Of a DNA stretch of 64,000 nt, positions 27,552-39,569 are shown in pieces; the stretch's first letter is position 1; each line of letters starts with the position of its first letter. This DNA is from Unio delphinus (lineage: Eukaryota; Mollusca; Bivalvia; Unionida; Unionidae): assembly GCA_029339505.1 (NCBI GenBank), contig JAQISU010000081.1, forward strand, positions 21,043,501-21,107,500, read 5' to 3'. Position numbers and translations under genes: made by a program. Under the pieces are notes generated by a model. It saw only the letters and a program-made list of their open reading frames with translations, was not told the origin of the DNA and did no database searches.

Positions 27552-28895
27552 TTAAAAGTTTCCCTGAGATTTTGTGATGTTACTCCCCTCGGGAACCTTA
27601 TTCTCTTTGTGTAAATGTTGTGGGCCGTTTTGATTCCGCCATTTCCAATTGCCGTTTTCCCGATAATCGCCTCGGTTTTGATTCGGACGCTTCGAGTTAT
27701 TTTTATCGTGGTTAAACTGATTGTACTGTTTGTTTGAATTTGACAGATTTCTTACTTCTTTTACTAAATTTCCTATTTCTTGTTTGAAACAGTCAAATTC
27801 TTTATGTAGCATACTGCAGATGCTATCATCCTCCCTTTGCCCTTTTGTGTCAGATAAGCTTTTTGCATCAGAGATATTACTTTTATTTACAAGTCGGACA
27901 GAGCGTCCGCGCTGTCGGTCCGCTAATCTATGAGTCTCTAATCTAACGGCCAATGTTTCAGCTTCGTTTATGTCCTTTGGTCGCGCTTCTCGCAACCTCA
28001 GTCTTGTGTTTGACTCGGATATGGCATCAATAAAATGATCGAGTGACAGAATATCAGTAATAGCTGAACTAGCTCCTGGATAAGACTGTCGCGTCAATTT
28101 TTTTATTGACTGAGCTAATTCTGGCAAAGATTCGTCTTTACCCCGAACTCGGGTTTGCAGTTGTGCTCGGTACATTTCTGCCTTATTAACCGACCCATAT
28201 CGAGTATTCAACGCGTGTACGAGTGTGTCGTAGTCACGTCGCTGAAATTCGCTAAGTTCATTCAACAATGCTCGTGCGTTGCCCTTCAGGCTACTTGCCA
28301 GGTAAAGTGACATGGCTGTATAATCCCATTTATTTATCTCCGCCAAAATTTGGAATTGTGCTAGGTATTCATCCAAATCCTCGCTTCCATCGTACTGCTG
28401 AGGTTTCATTTGTAAATTTTGTTTATTAGCCCTGGTTGACCTCTCAGACCGTGAATAATGAAAATCTTGATTTTTATTCATATTTATACCAGACGCATGA
28501 TCAACTGGAATATTTATGTTTTCACAACGTACTGAAGAGTGCCCTAGTGTACTTGATGCAGAATGACTTTCCCGTGCATTCAACTTTGATTCCGATTTTG
28601 AAATTTGAAGGCCGAAATCTTGTCTCAGCTGATTTATCTGTTCAGTTAACTGATTTTTGACTTCACTTAAAGTTTTAGAAGTTTTTTGTTGTATTTCCAT
28701 AACACTTTTACATATTTCATCTTTCATCAAGATCAATTCATTATTTAGTACTTCTGCACTGAGACCAGTAACTGCCAATGACAAACTTTCGTTTTCTTCG
28801 TCGACAAACGAGTAATCATTGCTATTTCTTTCGTCGACCTCATCTGATGATGGGAGCGAGTTTGGATTAATTATAACTTCACCTGAATCATCCAT
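27552..28895 (-). CDS. gag: Gag, unit 4
   Basis: Intact 447 codons, same predicted protein as unit 2. Primer-binding site at 29030-29010. Confidence 0.92.
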   Translation of the reverse strand: MDDSGEVIINPNSLPSSDEVDERNSNDYSFVDEENESLSLAVTGLSAEVLNNELILMKDEICKSVMEIQQKTSKTLSEVKNQLTEQINQLRQDFGLQISKSESKLNARESHSASSTLGHSSVRCENINIPVDHASGINMNKNQDFHYSRSERSTRANKQNLQMKPQQYDGSEDLDEYLAQFQILAEINKWDYTAMSLYLASSLKGNARALLNELSEFQRRDYDTLVHALNTRYGSVNKAEMYRAQLQTRVRGKDESLPELAQSIKKLTRQSYPGASSAITDILSLDHFIDAISESNTRLRLREARPKDINEAETLAVRLETHRLADRQRGRSVRLVNKSNISDAKSLSDTKGQREDDSICSMLHKEFDCFKQEIGNLVKEVRNLSNSNKQYNQFNHDKNNSKRPNQNRGDYRENGNWKWRNQNGPQHLHKENKVPEGSNITKSQGNF

Positions 28896-29032
28896 CTTGG
28901 TGAAATATGTATAATTAAAATAAGGATAAAATACTGTCTGGTTGCTTTATAGCAATTAGTACAAATATCAAATTAAAATTCTTTCTAATCACTAGAATAC
29001 AGGATGTATAATCCCACTTCGCTGCCACCAAT

Positions 29033-30402
29033 TGTAACGCCGTTTCCGGCTACAATATTTGTGGGTTCTCCTGTCTAGCTTTTGATTAGAAAGAATACTA
29101 CAAGACCGTATAGAATCAACATCAAAAGTATTTATTTGTAAATTACCTCAAGTACAACAGCAGGTGAACATGCAATTATTGAATGTCAATACTGTTACAC
29201 ATACATAAACATTTAATATTTAATACGAGACTTATGTAAACCAGAGAATCACGGGGGACAAAGGTGATCGACTCCCGTGGGGGAAGGTGCAATGGAGCTT
29301 CAAATATAATTGCACCTTCTCCACCTCTTTAAGAATATATTTATAATGGTTTATATTACATAGAATTAACGTTATGGACGTACAAGATGGAGTTGCTTAA
29401 GTGGGACGGTGAATAAGGTGAAGTATTAACCTTCAGGTGTTGAAGGTGAAGAGTTTTGTAAGGTGAAGGTGCAACGTGAGTCACCTTCTAATGAAGGTGG
29501 AGAGTTTTGTAAGGTGAAGGTGCAACGTGAGTCACCTTCTAATGAAGGTGGAGAGTGACGGTTTAGTAGCGTTAATAATTTATATATCAGTTTCTGAGGG
29601 AACAATTTGTATGTTTCCAAGGATTATATTTATCGTAATTATCTGTCACCTTCACTTTACATAGATTAATTGCGGTGATAATTCACCGAAGGTGAAATCA
29701 TATCAACCAATACGGTAGCAGACGTCACCTCATGAATAATAAATAACATCTGGAATTACCCGTAATGTCAAGCAAGCATATCAATTTTCATTTGAACTAA
29801 CCATTGCAACCTGACTATGTTTATCCAACATAGCTTGAGACATTATAATATAGTTGAATGGGTACAAGTCACCCGATGCTTGCTTCCGTCTGCTCTGAAC
29901 GCTGGACAAGATAACAGTGAAGCCCCCTATTACATGTACGTGGTGCTATTTATAGGAAAAGGTCATGTGACCAATAGCCAATCAGATTCCATAGTGCTCG
30001 CTGACCAAAAGAGTGCAAATGGCGGATTAGTATGTATTTTGACGGCGAGTACACAGACAAACATTGGAGTTATAGAATAATTTGACCATGTCCTGGTGGA
30101 ATTATACATTTATACGAGGTAATTTCCATTGTGCTGCTATGACTAAGATGTAAAATATGCACAAACTATTCATACAAGGTTACAATACATACCAAATCTG
30201 TCTATCACCTCGTGTCAAAACATCGTGAATCAGCGTGTTCCAATACACAATGCAGGTAACAAAAGTCACTTGCCAAACGCTGAAAGACGTGTCCTAAATA
30301 AGTAAGCTATACATATTACCATACATAAAGCACATATCTCATCTAGGAAATGATGCATAGTAATTACATTATAAATTCGTAATGAAGGTAATGTTCATTA
30401 CA
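29033..30402 (-). repeat. LTR4 (1370 bp), shared by units 4 and 5
   Basis: No difference from LTR1 was noticed. Promoter at 29982-29946, AATAAA at 29136-29131, 51-bp repeats at 29451-29552. Confidence 0.93.
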
Positions 30403-30415
30403 CTGCCCCCTTCCT
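30403..30415 (-). promoter_or_regulatory. Polypurine tract, unit 5
   Basis: AGGAAGGGGGCAG directly before LTR4 in the sense direction. Confidence 0.8.
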
Positions 30416-30841
30416 AAGGCATTTGGTCCCCAAAGCTTACAAGAATAGCATAATGTTAAGAACACATTATTTCGGCACATACACCGAGATATATTTAAGA
30501 TTTAAAGATGAATTAACATTTAGCATCAAAGCAAAAACAGTTTTTAAAGACTGTTTTGGTTATATTTGAAATATAATTAGCTTTTGAGTACTCATATAAG
30601 CACAAATTACAAAAATTGCAACAACGACTTTTGACAGGCATTACTACCGAAAGTCAAGAACACTTAATGAAAAATAAAAAATAGTTAAATGTACACTTCA
30701 ATACTATGTGAGAAGACAAAAAAAATACATCATACTTTTGTATGACATAGTGGATACAATGATGAATATTTACATGCAAAGGCAATGTGTCACGAACTTA
30801 AAAAAAATTGATTTACTTAAGCAAAGATCAATACAGTCAGC

Positions 30842-30847
<6 letters not shown>

Positions 30848-30883
<36 letters not shown>
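30848..30883. repeat. (TA)18 microsatellite, unit 5
   Basis: 36 bp of TA preceded by CTGTGTG, where most units have CTGTG. Confidence 0.95.
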
Positions 30884-30887
<4 letters not shown>

Positions 30888-30993
30888 AAACTATTATAAC
30901 CATACCATCTCTTCATTAATTGATACAATAGCTAATACAGACTTGTATAATTGTCTTAATTCAGTATAATTAATCCAATCGATCCAATAAATT

Positions 30994-31755
30994 CTATTCT
31001 TCTTTCCGGATGGTTGTGATAGCGAGTCTCCTCTCCAGAAGTAGGCTGAAATGCTGTAGGTTGTAATATTCGGCTTCTCTTTGTAGTTCTCGTAAGTACC
31101 TTAGGTCGTGAGGCAAAGTATTAGTTGTATCTCCTCCTCCATTTCTGAGATAATTTAGAATGTGTCTGAATGTGAATCTGAAATGACTTGGGTTACGATC
31201 TATGAAGTAAGTATAAACGCTGTCGGTATTGTATGGTTTCAGAGGAGAGTCTGGCATGACCATGTATGCCAAAACAGATGATGGATCCTTCTGTAAAGTT
31301 GAGACAGATGTCTCGAACTTCTGACCACCAACATTCAGTATGAATCTCTTATCCTGGGCCAGCTTCATATGTTGAACCCTGAGAACTTGGGTCGGGGTAT
31401 GTATGTAAGCCACACTTGGTGCCTTGGCTGGTGTCCTAGGTTTGGGTGAATACAGACTTCCGGTATGGATACTCCCAAAGTCATCATCCACCTCAGCCAG
31501 TATGGAAATGACATCCTCCTCCTGAACTGGAGGGCTGATTGCATCAGAAGCTGGTCCTGGATGGTGTAACTTGACAGAGGATGTTTCTAGTAGATTGCAT
31601 GGATTAGGTTGTAAATTTTCTCCCTCTTTCACCTTGGGCTGCTTGAGTGGTGATGCTAGCTCTTTTGTAAAGGTCTGATGCGATTTTTTTGAGGACGGTA
31701 ATCCGTTGCAAAGGGGTTGATGACTTACATCTCTTGGGAGAGGGTGATCGATCAT
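30994..31755 (-). CDS. T1/KCTD-type BTB-domain protein, unit 5
   Basis: The predicted protein is identical to the unit 2 copy. Confidence 0.8.
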   Translation of the reverse strand: MIDHPLPRDVSHQPLCNGLPSSKKSHQTFTKELASPLKQPKVKEGENLQPNPCNLLETSSVKLHHPGPASDAISPPVQEEDVISILAEVDDDFGSIHTGSLYSPKPRTPAKAPSVAYIHTPTQVLRVQHMKLAQDKRFILNVGGQKFETSVSTLQKDPSSVLAYMVMPDSPLKPYNTDSVYTYFIDRNPSHFRFTFRHILNYLRNGGGDTTNTLPHDLRYLRELQREAEYYNLQHFSLLLERRLAITTIRKEE

Positions 31756-32140
31756 CCTTTTGCCAGAGTTGACTTATATGTGAGTGAGCTCTGTGAAGAT
31801 TTTTCTCTTGCCTTCCCCCTACCTCGGCAAGCCTCCTCTTGACCGGAACTACACTGTTCTTACAGTTTTGGGCGTACGTTTCATACGCGGCCTCAACTTC
31901 AGAGCCTCTCTCCATTGTCATCCTTCTAACTAGGGTCATAGCTATATTCAGACCTCTTTTGCTGCATGAATGGCGCACAGATGACCTAGGGAAGACATTT
32001 TTGCACGTGGAACATTGGTATCCAAAGCCACTGTGTCTTTCCAACATATGCCTCTCCACACAGTACTTGGAGGGATTCTCAAAGTCATTCTTGCAATGTG
32101 CACACTGCCACAGAGTCACCTGCAAAGAAGATGTAGGCAT
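31604..32140 (-). CDS. Zinc-finger fragment upstream of BTB frame, unit 5
   Basis: The predicted protein is identical to the unit 2 copy, out of register with the BTB frame. Confidence 0.65.
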   Translation of the reverse strand: MPTSSLQVTLWQCAHCKNDFENPSKYCVERHMLERHSGFGYQCSTCKNVFPRSSVRHSCSKRGLNIAMTLVRRMTMERGSEVEAAYETYAQNCKNSVVPVKRRLAEVGGRQEKNLHRAHSHISQLWQKDDRSPSPKRCKSSTPLQRITVLKKIASDLYKRASITTQAAQGERGRKFTT

Positions 32141-32270
32141 CGTAAGTAATCTTGTTTAGGCTATGCCTTTACTACTAAATAAATACATTAGCATTCAGCA
32201 TTTGATTGGAAAACAAAACAAAACAAAATGATACAGCTTTTGTATATTTCTGGTCATTTATCAGTATACA

Positions 32271-32570
32271 TTATGACAATAACCAGTTTGGTTTATCTTG
32301 ACCTAAGTAAGGCTTGAGTCTGTCAGAGTGAACCACTTTCGGTTTACTTCTGCGATCCTTCAGGACTCTATAGAGAACATCGTTCAATTTACAAGTGATC
32401 AAATATGGACCGTCCCAGTCACATTGTAACTTTTTACATTTGCTTTTAGGTTGATGAGGATAATACAGCCATACAGCGTCACCCTTATTAAAATTCCTGG
32501 CTCGGAAGTCATACTGTCGTTTCATTCGATCGGTCGATAGTTTGATATGCTCACGTGCGAACTCGTGCAT
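32271..32570 (-). CDS. pol: Integrase GPY/F module, unit 5
   Basis: Identical protein to unit 2; separated from the core by TAG at 32585-32583. Confidence 0.85.
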   Translation of the reverse strand: MHEFAREHIKLSTDRMKRQYDFRARNFNKGDAVWLYYPHQPKSKCKKLQCDWDGPYLITCKLNDVLYRVLKDRRSKPKVVHSDRLKPYLGQDKPNWLLS

Positions 32571-32582
32571 TTTATCAATTTT

Positions 32583-33962
32583 CTAGCAAAGTTCATAAGC
32601 ATAATCACTTTGAAAGTTCTCATTTTCTTTTTCGGCCTCAATACGGCCTAACACTAAATCTACTGGCAATGACACCTGACGTCCGAACATCATTTCATAG
32701 GGAGAGACTCCTGTACTCTCATGAACAGCTGATCTGTAAGCCAGCATAAGTAGATATATATGTTCATCCCAGTCCTTTTGCTGTTCTGAAACATAGGCAG
32801 ACAAAATAGTCTCAATAGTTCGATTAGTACGTTCAACCATGCCATCAGATTGAGGTCGTAATGGGGTGGACCTTGTTTTTTCAATACCTAGGATATTACA
32901 GACCTCTTTAAACACATGAGACTCAAAATTCGCCCCTTGATCGGAGTGGATTTGCATCGGGACTCCGAAGATTGATATAACTCGTTCAATAAGCTTTCGG
33001 GCAACCGTAGCGGCTTCCTGATTTCTAATGGGGATTGCTTCTGTCCATTTTGTGAAGTAATCTGCTACCACCAAGAGATAGCGGTTACCTTTCATAGATG
33101 TCGGTAAGGGTCCAAGTATATCTAACGCAAGTCGTTCAAACGGAGCGCCAACATTGTATTGCTGCATTGGTGCCCTTGACTTATATAAGGGAGATTTCCT
33201 TGAAGCACATTTGTCACAGACTTTACACCAGTGTTCCACATCACTGCGTTGCCGATACCAGAAGTATCTATTACGAACTTTAAAGAGGGTTTTCTTAACC
33301 CCAAGGTGACCACCTGTTATCGAATTGTGTAACTGTTCAAGTACAAAAGATTTTAGCGAACTAGGTAGCACTATTTGCCAGACGATATGCTTACCAGCAT
33401 CTGATTCACATTTCCGACAAAAAATTTCATCATGCAAAAACAACGACTCATATCGAGCCCAATAATATTTGACCGCCACACCTAGGTGTGAAATTTGTGC
33501 CCAAGAAGGTTTCTGCTCCTCTAACTTCCATTCCCTAACATGACAAAGCACTAAGTCCTGCCTCTGCAACTCTCTCATCTTTTCCTTGGAAAAGAATCCC
33601 TCATTCTCGCCTTCTATCTTTTCACTTTCTGTATATATCGGGTCATATAACTTACCCGACCGAGTGCAAGATCGTACTGAATTGGTTAAATTCACATCGG
33701 TGAGTAAATGTGATCTCGAGCCATAACTACGTTCGATTTCTGCTGCTAAGGAAGTACCATGCAGTCTACCGTCAACCGATAGATTTGTGTCTTTCTCAAG
33801 GCAATCTTCAACGCCTACACCTGCGCAACTATTTTGAGAATTGCACGGTTTCTTGCCAGCTGCGTCTCGTTGGTATAGCTCGTCCGTTGAATTACCGGTT
33901 TCGCGCCTTATATGCTCGTTCGCAAGTTCGATCGAGGCTACTTCGATCCTTTTCATTGTCAT
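32583..33962 (-). CDS. pol: Integrase, unit 5
   Basis: Identical protein to unit 2; catalytic residues intact. Confidence 0.93.
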   Translation of the reverse strand: MTMKRIEVASIELANEHIRRETGNSTDELYQRDAAGKKPCNSQNSCAGVGVEDCLEKDTNLSVDGRLHGTSLAAEIERSYGSRSHLLTDVNLTNSVRSCTRSGKLYDPIYTESEKIEGENEGFFSKEKMRELQRQDLVLCHVREWKLEEQKPSWAQISHLGVAVKYYWARYESLFLHDEIFCRKCESDAGKHIVWQIVLPSSLKSFVLEQLHNSITGGHLGVKKTLFKVRNRYFWYRQRSDVEHWCKVCDKCASRKSPLYKSRAPMQQYNVGAPFERLALDILGPLPTSMKGNRYLLVVADYFTKWTEAIPIRNQEAATVARKLIERVISIFGVPMQIHSDQGANFESHVFKEVCNILGIEKTRSTPLRPQSDGMVERTNRTIETILSAYVSEQQKDWDEHIYLLMLAYRSAVHESTGVSPYEMMFGRQVSLPVDLVLGRIEAEKENENFQSDYAYELC

Positions 33963-34672
33963 GGGTCTAGCATCTGCCAGATCCAGAAACCTCTCTTATG
34001 CCCTTGTACAGAAATTACAACCGTTCTCGAAGTACTGTCTTCGAGACTGTCGGCATTACCGTGAACACGTCCCGGGCGATGTTCAACGGTAAAATCATAC
34101 GAAGATAAAACTTCAATCCATCGGGCTACTTGCCCTTCAGGATTTTTAAAATTGAGGAGCCATTTTAAAGCACTATGGTCACTGCGGACCTTAAAAAAAC
34201 GTCCATACAAGTAGTGATGGAAATGTTTGACGGAACATACTATTGCTAGTAATTCTCGTCTAGTTACACAATACCTTCTCTCTGCTCGACTGAAAGCTTT
34301 ACTGAAGTAACTAATCACGCTTTCGACTCCATTTTGTTCTTGGGACAAAACAGCGCCCATACCTTCATTGCTAGCGTCAGTGTCTAGAATAAATAAACCT
34401 TCCTGTTTCGGGTAAGAAAGGATGGGAGCGCTTGTCAAACATTGTTTTAGGGTCTCAAATGCGATTTGGCACTTTTCTGACCAGTCAAAAGTTTGACCAG
34501 ACTCGGTTAGTTTGTGCAACGGCCGGGCAATATCAGCAAAATGATACACAAAACGTCTATAGTAGGAACAGAGTCCCAAAAATGCTCTAACATCTTTTAG
34601 GGTTTTGGGTATGGGCCAGTCTTCCACTGCCGATATTTTTGCGGGATCTGTATGAACTCCGTTTTCATTCAC
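33959..34672 (-). CDS. pol: RT connection and RNase H, unit 5
   Basis: Identical protein to unit 2 with the shared lesions. Confidence 0.9.
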   Translation of the reverse strand: MNENGVHTDPAKISAVEDWPIPKTLKDVRAFLGLCSYYRRFVYHFADIARPLHKLTESGQTFDWSEKCQIAFETLKQCLTSAPILSYPKQEGLFILDTDASNEGMGAVLSQEQNGVESVISYFSKAFSRAERRYCVTRRELLAIVCSVKHFHHYLYGRFFKVRSDHSALKWLLNFKNPEGQVARWIEVLSSYDFTVEHRPGRVHGNADSLEDSTSRTVVISVQGHKRGFWIWQMLDP

Positions 34673-34711
34673 TATATGTCCAAGGAATGATACCTCTTTT
34701 TGAAAATGTTT

Positions 34712-36220
34712 TCATTTTTGAGGACTGAGTTTTAAGTTTGCGTCGCAAATCCTTCGAAATACCTCGCGCAGATTATCCAATTGCCCCTCGAAATTGAAAT
34801 TCTTTGAAAAGACAATAATATCATCGAGGTATACGAGGCATATTTTCCACGATAACCCTGACAAAGCCTTTTCCATCAATCTGACAAAAGTCGCGGGCGC
34901 GTTGGTCAGCCCGAAGGCCATGACAGTAAACTGCCATAAACCTCCACCAGGGATGGAGAATGCAGTCTTTGGGCGGTCTTCATTTGCCACACCAACCTGC
35001 CAATACCCACTTTTTAAATCAAGAGTGGAAAACCACTTTGAGCCTGAAAGTGCATCCAACGTATCATCTATACGGGGAAGCGGGTGTGAATCTTTAATTG
35101 TAATGTCATTTAACTGCCTGTAGTCAACACAGAAGCGAAGGGACTGGTCCTTTTTCTTGACAAGTACGACCGGGGCCGACCACGGGCTAGAGGAAGGTTC
35201 GATGATCCCTTGCTCAGCCATTTTTTTAATCTCTTGTTCAGCGTCCTTGACTTTCGCCAACTGTATACGCCTCGGTCGTAGGCGTATCGGTAGGTTATTA
35301 TCGGTGTTAAAAGAATGTTCTACTAAATTTGTTCGGCCCATGTCATCTGGTGACTTGGAGAATATACTTTGATATTCAATATGCAGATACTTCAATGCAG
35401 CCTTCTCCACGCCATTTAGATTCGTGCTACTCTCGTCATAGAGATTTATCAAATGCTCAGGGAGTTCTGAAGGCGTGGATTTACTGCCTTCCATAGCTGT
35501 AACGACATTAACGTTCTCTGGTGATTCTACCATATATTCTTCTATGCATTCTAAAGTAGCGGCAACTGTATTTTTGTAGATAATACGCGGTTCGTCGCTT
35601 AAATTCACTACGCGCAAAGGCACATATCCACGAGAAGGGTTCACCAGGGCCTTAGCGACAAGGAGACCACATTTCTCTGCGAAATTTGAAATCGGTGATA
35701 CGAGACCCACATTTTTATTAGATATGATTCCAATCGGTTTCCCAGGTACCAACACTTCGCTGTCTGGTGGGACTATAACCTTCTCAGTGACCGCTATCCT
35801 GCAGCTAGTGTACTGAGCATCCTTGCTGTATCTAAAACATGGAATTTTATTACCCTTTACTAGGATAATTTGTTTACGCAGTAAAACATCACAGCGATTA
35901 GATGTTAAGAAGTCAATTCCTAAAATTCCTTCTGATTTAATATCAGCTATTAGTGCCTTATGCCTAAATGTATGTTCTCCAATATGGATATATACGATAG
36001 CCGCACCAAAAAAAGGAGAGGTTTCACCCGTGGCTGTTACTAGACTTATATTTACAGGTGAGATATCGGGGCGAGATGTTTTTTCAAGCTTGTCAACAAA
36101 GTCTTTGCTTAAAATTGTAACATTCGCTCCGGTATCCACCAATAAAGTTATTGGCGCGTTTTGCACTTTTGCGCTCACAAATAGACCTTCCTCATTTACA
36201 AATGAATTACCAATTGTCAA
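34712..36220 (-). CDS. pol: Protease-reverse transcriptase, unit 5
   Basis: Identical protein to unit 2; ends at the shared TGA. Frameshift signal at 36286-36245. Confidence 0.93.
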   Translation of the reverse strand: MTIGNSFVNEEGLFVSAKVQNAPITLLVDTGANVTILSKDFVDKLEKTSRPDISPVNISLVTATGETSPFFGAAIVYIHIGEHTFRHKALIADIKSEGILGIDFLTSNRCDVLLRKQIILVKGNKIPCFRYSKDAQYTSCRIAVTEKVIVPPDSEVLVPGKPIGIISNKNVGLVSPISNFAEKCGLLVAKALVNPSRGYVPLRVVNLSDEPRIIYKNTVAATLECIEEYMVESPENVNVVTAMEGSKSTPSELPEHLINLYDESSTNLNGVEKAALKYLHIEYQSIFSKSPDDMGRTNLVEHSFNTDNNLPIRLRPRRIQLAKVKDAEQEIKKMAEQGIIEPSSSPWSAPVVLVKKKDQSLRFCVDYRQLNDITIKDSHPLPRIDDTLDALSGSKWFSTLDLKSGYWQVGVANEDRPKTAFSIPGGGLWQFTVMAFGLTNAPATFVRLMEKALSGLSWKICLVYLDDIIVFSKNFNFEGQLDNLREVFRRICDANLKLSPQK

Positions 36221-36273
36221 AGTATTGGGCCACCCATTAGGATCCGTCGACCTCAGGCCCTCGAGCTCGACGT

Positions 36274-37617
36274 TTAAAAGTTTCCCTGAGATTTTGTGAT
36301 GTTACTCCCCTCGGGAACCTTATTCTCTTTGTGTAAATGTTGTGGGCCGTTTTGATTCCGCCATTTCCAATTGCCGTTTTCCCGATAATCGCCTCGGTTT
36401 TGATTCGGACGCTTCGAGTTATTTTTATCGTGGTTAAACTGATTGTACTGTTTGTTTGAATTTGACAGATTTCTTACTTCTTTTACTAAATTTCCTATTT
36501 CTTGTTTGAAACAGTCAAATTCTTTATGTAGCATACTGCAGATGCTATCATCCTCCCTTTGCCCTTTTGTGTCAGATAAGCTTTTTGCATCAGAGATATT
36601 ACTTTTATTTACAAGTCGGACAGAGCGTCCGCGCTGTCGGTCCGCTAATCTATGAGTCTCTAATCTAACGGCCAATGTTTCAGCTTCGTTTATGTCCTTT
36701 GGTCGCGCTTCTCGCAACCTCAGTCTTGTGTTTGACTCGGATATGGCATCAATAAAATGATCGAGTGACAGAATATCAGTAATAGCTGAACTAGCTCCTG
36801 GATAAGACTGTCGCGTCAATTTTTTTATTGACTGAGCTAATTCTGGCAAAGATTCGTCTTTACCCCGAACTCGGGTTTGCAGTTGTGCTCGGTACATTTC
36901 TGCCTTATTAACCGACCCATATCGAGTATTCAACGCGTGTACGAGTGTGTCGTAGTCACGTCGCTGAAATTCGCTAAGTTCATTCAACAATGCTCGTGCG
37001 TTGCCCTTCAGGCTACTTGCCAGGTAAAGTGACATGGCTGTATAATCCCATTTATTTATCTCCGCCAAAATTTGGAATTGTGCTAGGTATTCATCCAAAT
37101 CCTCGCTTCCATCGTACTGCTGAGGTTTCATTTGTAAATTTTGTTTATTAGCCCTGGTTGACCTCTCAGACCGTGAATAATGAAAATCTTGATTTTTATT
37201 CATATTTATACCAGACGCATGATCAACTGGAATATTTATGTTTTCACAACGTACTGAAGAGTGCCCTAGTGTACTTGATGCAGAATGACTTTCCCGTGCA
37301 TTCAACTTTGATTCCGATTTTGAAATTTGAAGGCCGAAATCTTGTCTCAGCTGATTTATCTGTTCAGTTAACTGATTTTTGACTTCACTTAAAGTTTTAG
37401 AAGTTTTTTGTTGTATTTCCATAACACTTTTACATATTTCATCTTTCATCAAGATCAATTCATTATTTAGTACTTCTGCACTGAGACCAGTAACTGCCAA
37501 TGACAAACTTTCGTTTTCTTCGTCGACAAACGAGTAATCATTGCTATTTCTTTCGTCGACCTCATCTGATGATGGGAGCGAGTTTGGATTAATTATAACT
37601 TCACCTGAATCATCCAT
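36274..37617 (-). CDS. gag: Gag, unit 5
   Basis: Intact 447 codons, same predicted protein as unit 2. Primer-binding site at 37752-37732. Confidence 0.92.
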   Translation of the reverse strand: MDDSGEVIINPNSLPSSDEVDERNSNDYSFVDEENESLSLAVTGLSAEVLNNELILMKDEICKSVMEIQQKTSKTLSEVKNQLTEQINQLRQDFGLQISKSESKLNARESHSASSTLGHSSVRCENINIPVDHASGINMNKNQDFHYSRSERSTRANKQNLQMKPQQYDGSEDLDEYLAQFQILAEINKWDYTAMSLYLASSLKGNARALLNELSEFQRRDYDTLVHALNTRYGSVNKAEMYRAQLQTRVRGKDESLPELAQSIKKLTRQSYPGASSAITDILSLDHFIDAISESNTRLRLREARPKDINEAETLAVRLETHRLADRQRGRSVRLVNKSNISDAKSLSDTKGQREDDSICSMLHKEFDCFKQEIGNLVKEVRNLSNSNKQYNQFNHDKNNSKRPNQNRGDYRENGNWKWRNQNGPQHLHKENKVPEGSNITKSQGNF

Positions 37618-37754
37618 CTTGGTGAAATATGTATAATTAAAATAAGGATAAAATACTGTCTGGTTGCTTTATAGCAATTAGTACAAATATCAAATTAAAA
37701 TTCTTTCTAATCACTAGAATACAGGATGTATAATCCCACTTCGCTGCCACCAAT

Positions 37755-39124
37755 TGTAACGCCGTTTCCGGCTACAATATTTGTGGGTTCTCCTGTCTAG
37801 CTTTTGATTAGAAAGAATACTACAAGACCGTATAGAATCAACATCAAAAGTATTTATTTGTAAATTACCTCAAGTACAACAGCAGGTGAACATGCAATTA
37901 TTGAATGTCAATACTGTTACACATACATAAACATTTAATATTTAATACGAGACTTATGTAAACCAGAGAATCACGGGGGACAAAGGTGATCGACTCCCGT
38001 GGGGGAAGGTGCAATGGAGCTTCAAATATAATTGCACCTTCTCCACCTCTTTAAGAATATATTTATAATGGTTTATATTACATAGAATTAACGTTATGGA
38101 CGTACAAGATGGAGTTGCTTAAGTGGGACGGTGAATAAGGTGAAGTATTAACCTTCAGGTGTTGAAGGTGAAGAGTTTTGTAAGGTGAAGGTGCAACGTG
38201 AGTCACCTTCTAATGAAGGTGGAGAGTTTTGTAAGGTGAAGGTGCAACGTGAGTCACCTTCTAATGAAGGTGGAGAGTGACGGTTTAGTAGCGTTAATAA
38301 TTTATATATCAGTTTCTGAGGGAACAATTTGTATGTTTCCAAGGATTATATTTATCGTAATTATCTGTCACCTTCACTTTACATAGATTAATTGCGGTGA
38401 TAATTCACCGAAGGTGAAATCATATCAACCAATACGGTAGCAGACGTCACCTCATGAATAATAAATAACATCTGGAATTACCCGTAATGTCAAGCAAGCA
38501 TATCAATTTTCATTTGAACTAACCATTGCAACCTGACTATGTTTATCCAACATAGCTTGAGACATTATAATATAGTTGAATGGGTACAAGTCACCCGATG
38601 CTTGCTTCCGTCTGCTCTGAACGCTGGACAAGATAACAGTGAAGCCCCCTATTACATGTACGTGGTGCTATTTATAGGAAAAGGTCATGTGACCAATAGC
38701 CAATCAGATTCCATAGTGCTCGCTGACCAAAAGAGTGCAAATGGCGGATTAGTATGTATTTTGACGGCGAGTACACAGACAAACATTGGAGTTATAGAAT
38801 AATTTGACCATGTCCTGGTGGAATTATACATTTATACGAGGTAATTTCCATTGTGCTGCTATGACTAAGATGTAAAATATGCACAAACTATTCATACAAG
38901 GTTACAATACATACCAAATCTGTCTATCACCTCGTGTCAAAACATCGTGAATCAGCGTGTTCCAATACACAATGCAGGTAACAAAAGTCACTTGCCAAAC
39001 GCTGAAAGACGTGTCCTAAATAAGTAAGCTATACATATTACCATACATAAAGCACATATCTCATCTAGGAAATGATGCATAGTAATTACATTATAAATTC
39101 GTAATGAAGGTAATGTTCATTACA
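37755..39124 (-). repeat. LTR5 (1370 bp), shared by units 5 and 6
   Basis: No difference from LTR1 was noticed. Promoter at 38704-38668, AATAAA at 37858-37853, 51-bp repeats at 38173-38274. Confidence 0.93.
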
Positions 39125-39137
39125 CTGCCCCCTTCCT
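39125..39137 (-). promoter_or_regulatory. Polypurine tract, unit 6
   Basis: AGGAAGGGGGCAG directly before LTR5 in the sense direction. Confidence 0.8.
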
Positions 39138-39563
39138 AAGGCATTTGGTCCCCAAAGCTTACAAGAATAGCATAATGTTAAGAACACATTATTTCGGCAC
39201 ATACACCGAGATATATTTAAGATTTAAAGATGAATTAACATTTAGCATCAAAGCAAAAACAGTTTTTAAAGACTGTTTTGGTTATATTTGAAATATAATT
39301 AGCTTTTGAGTACTCATATAAGCACAAATTACAAAAATTGCAACAACGACTTTTGACAGGCATTACTACCGAAAGTCAAGAACACTTAATGAAAAATAAA
39401 AAATAGTTAAATGTACACTTCAATACTATGTGAGAAGACAAAAAAAATACATCATACTTTTGTATGACATAGTGGATACAATGATGAATATTTACATGCA
39501 AAGGCAATGTGTCACGAACTTAAAAAAAATTGATTTACTTAAGCAAAGATCAATACAGTCAGC

Positions 39564-39569
<6 letters not shown>

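Larger units (their letters stand above)
20240..30402 (-). mobile_element. Retrotransposon unit 4, complete (LTR3 and LTR4, internal 21610-29032)
   Basis: This is the longest unit because of a private 17-bp tandem duplication (21897-21930). Its 92-bp interrupted (TA)n allele equals that of unit 2. Positions 21623-22069 carry no gene apart from that duplication. Confidence 0.95.
29033..39124 (-). mobile_element. Retrotransposon unit 5, complete (LTR4 and LTR5, internal 30403-37754)
   Basis: Same layout as unit 2. It is distinguished by a short 36-bp (TA)n preceded by an extra TG, an allele shared only with adjacent unit 6. Positions 30416-30847 carry no gene. Confidence 0.95.
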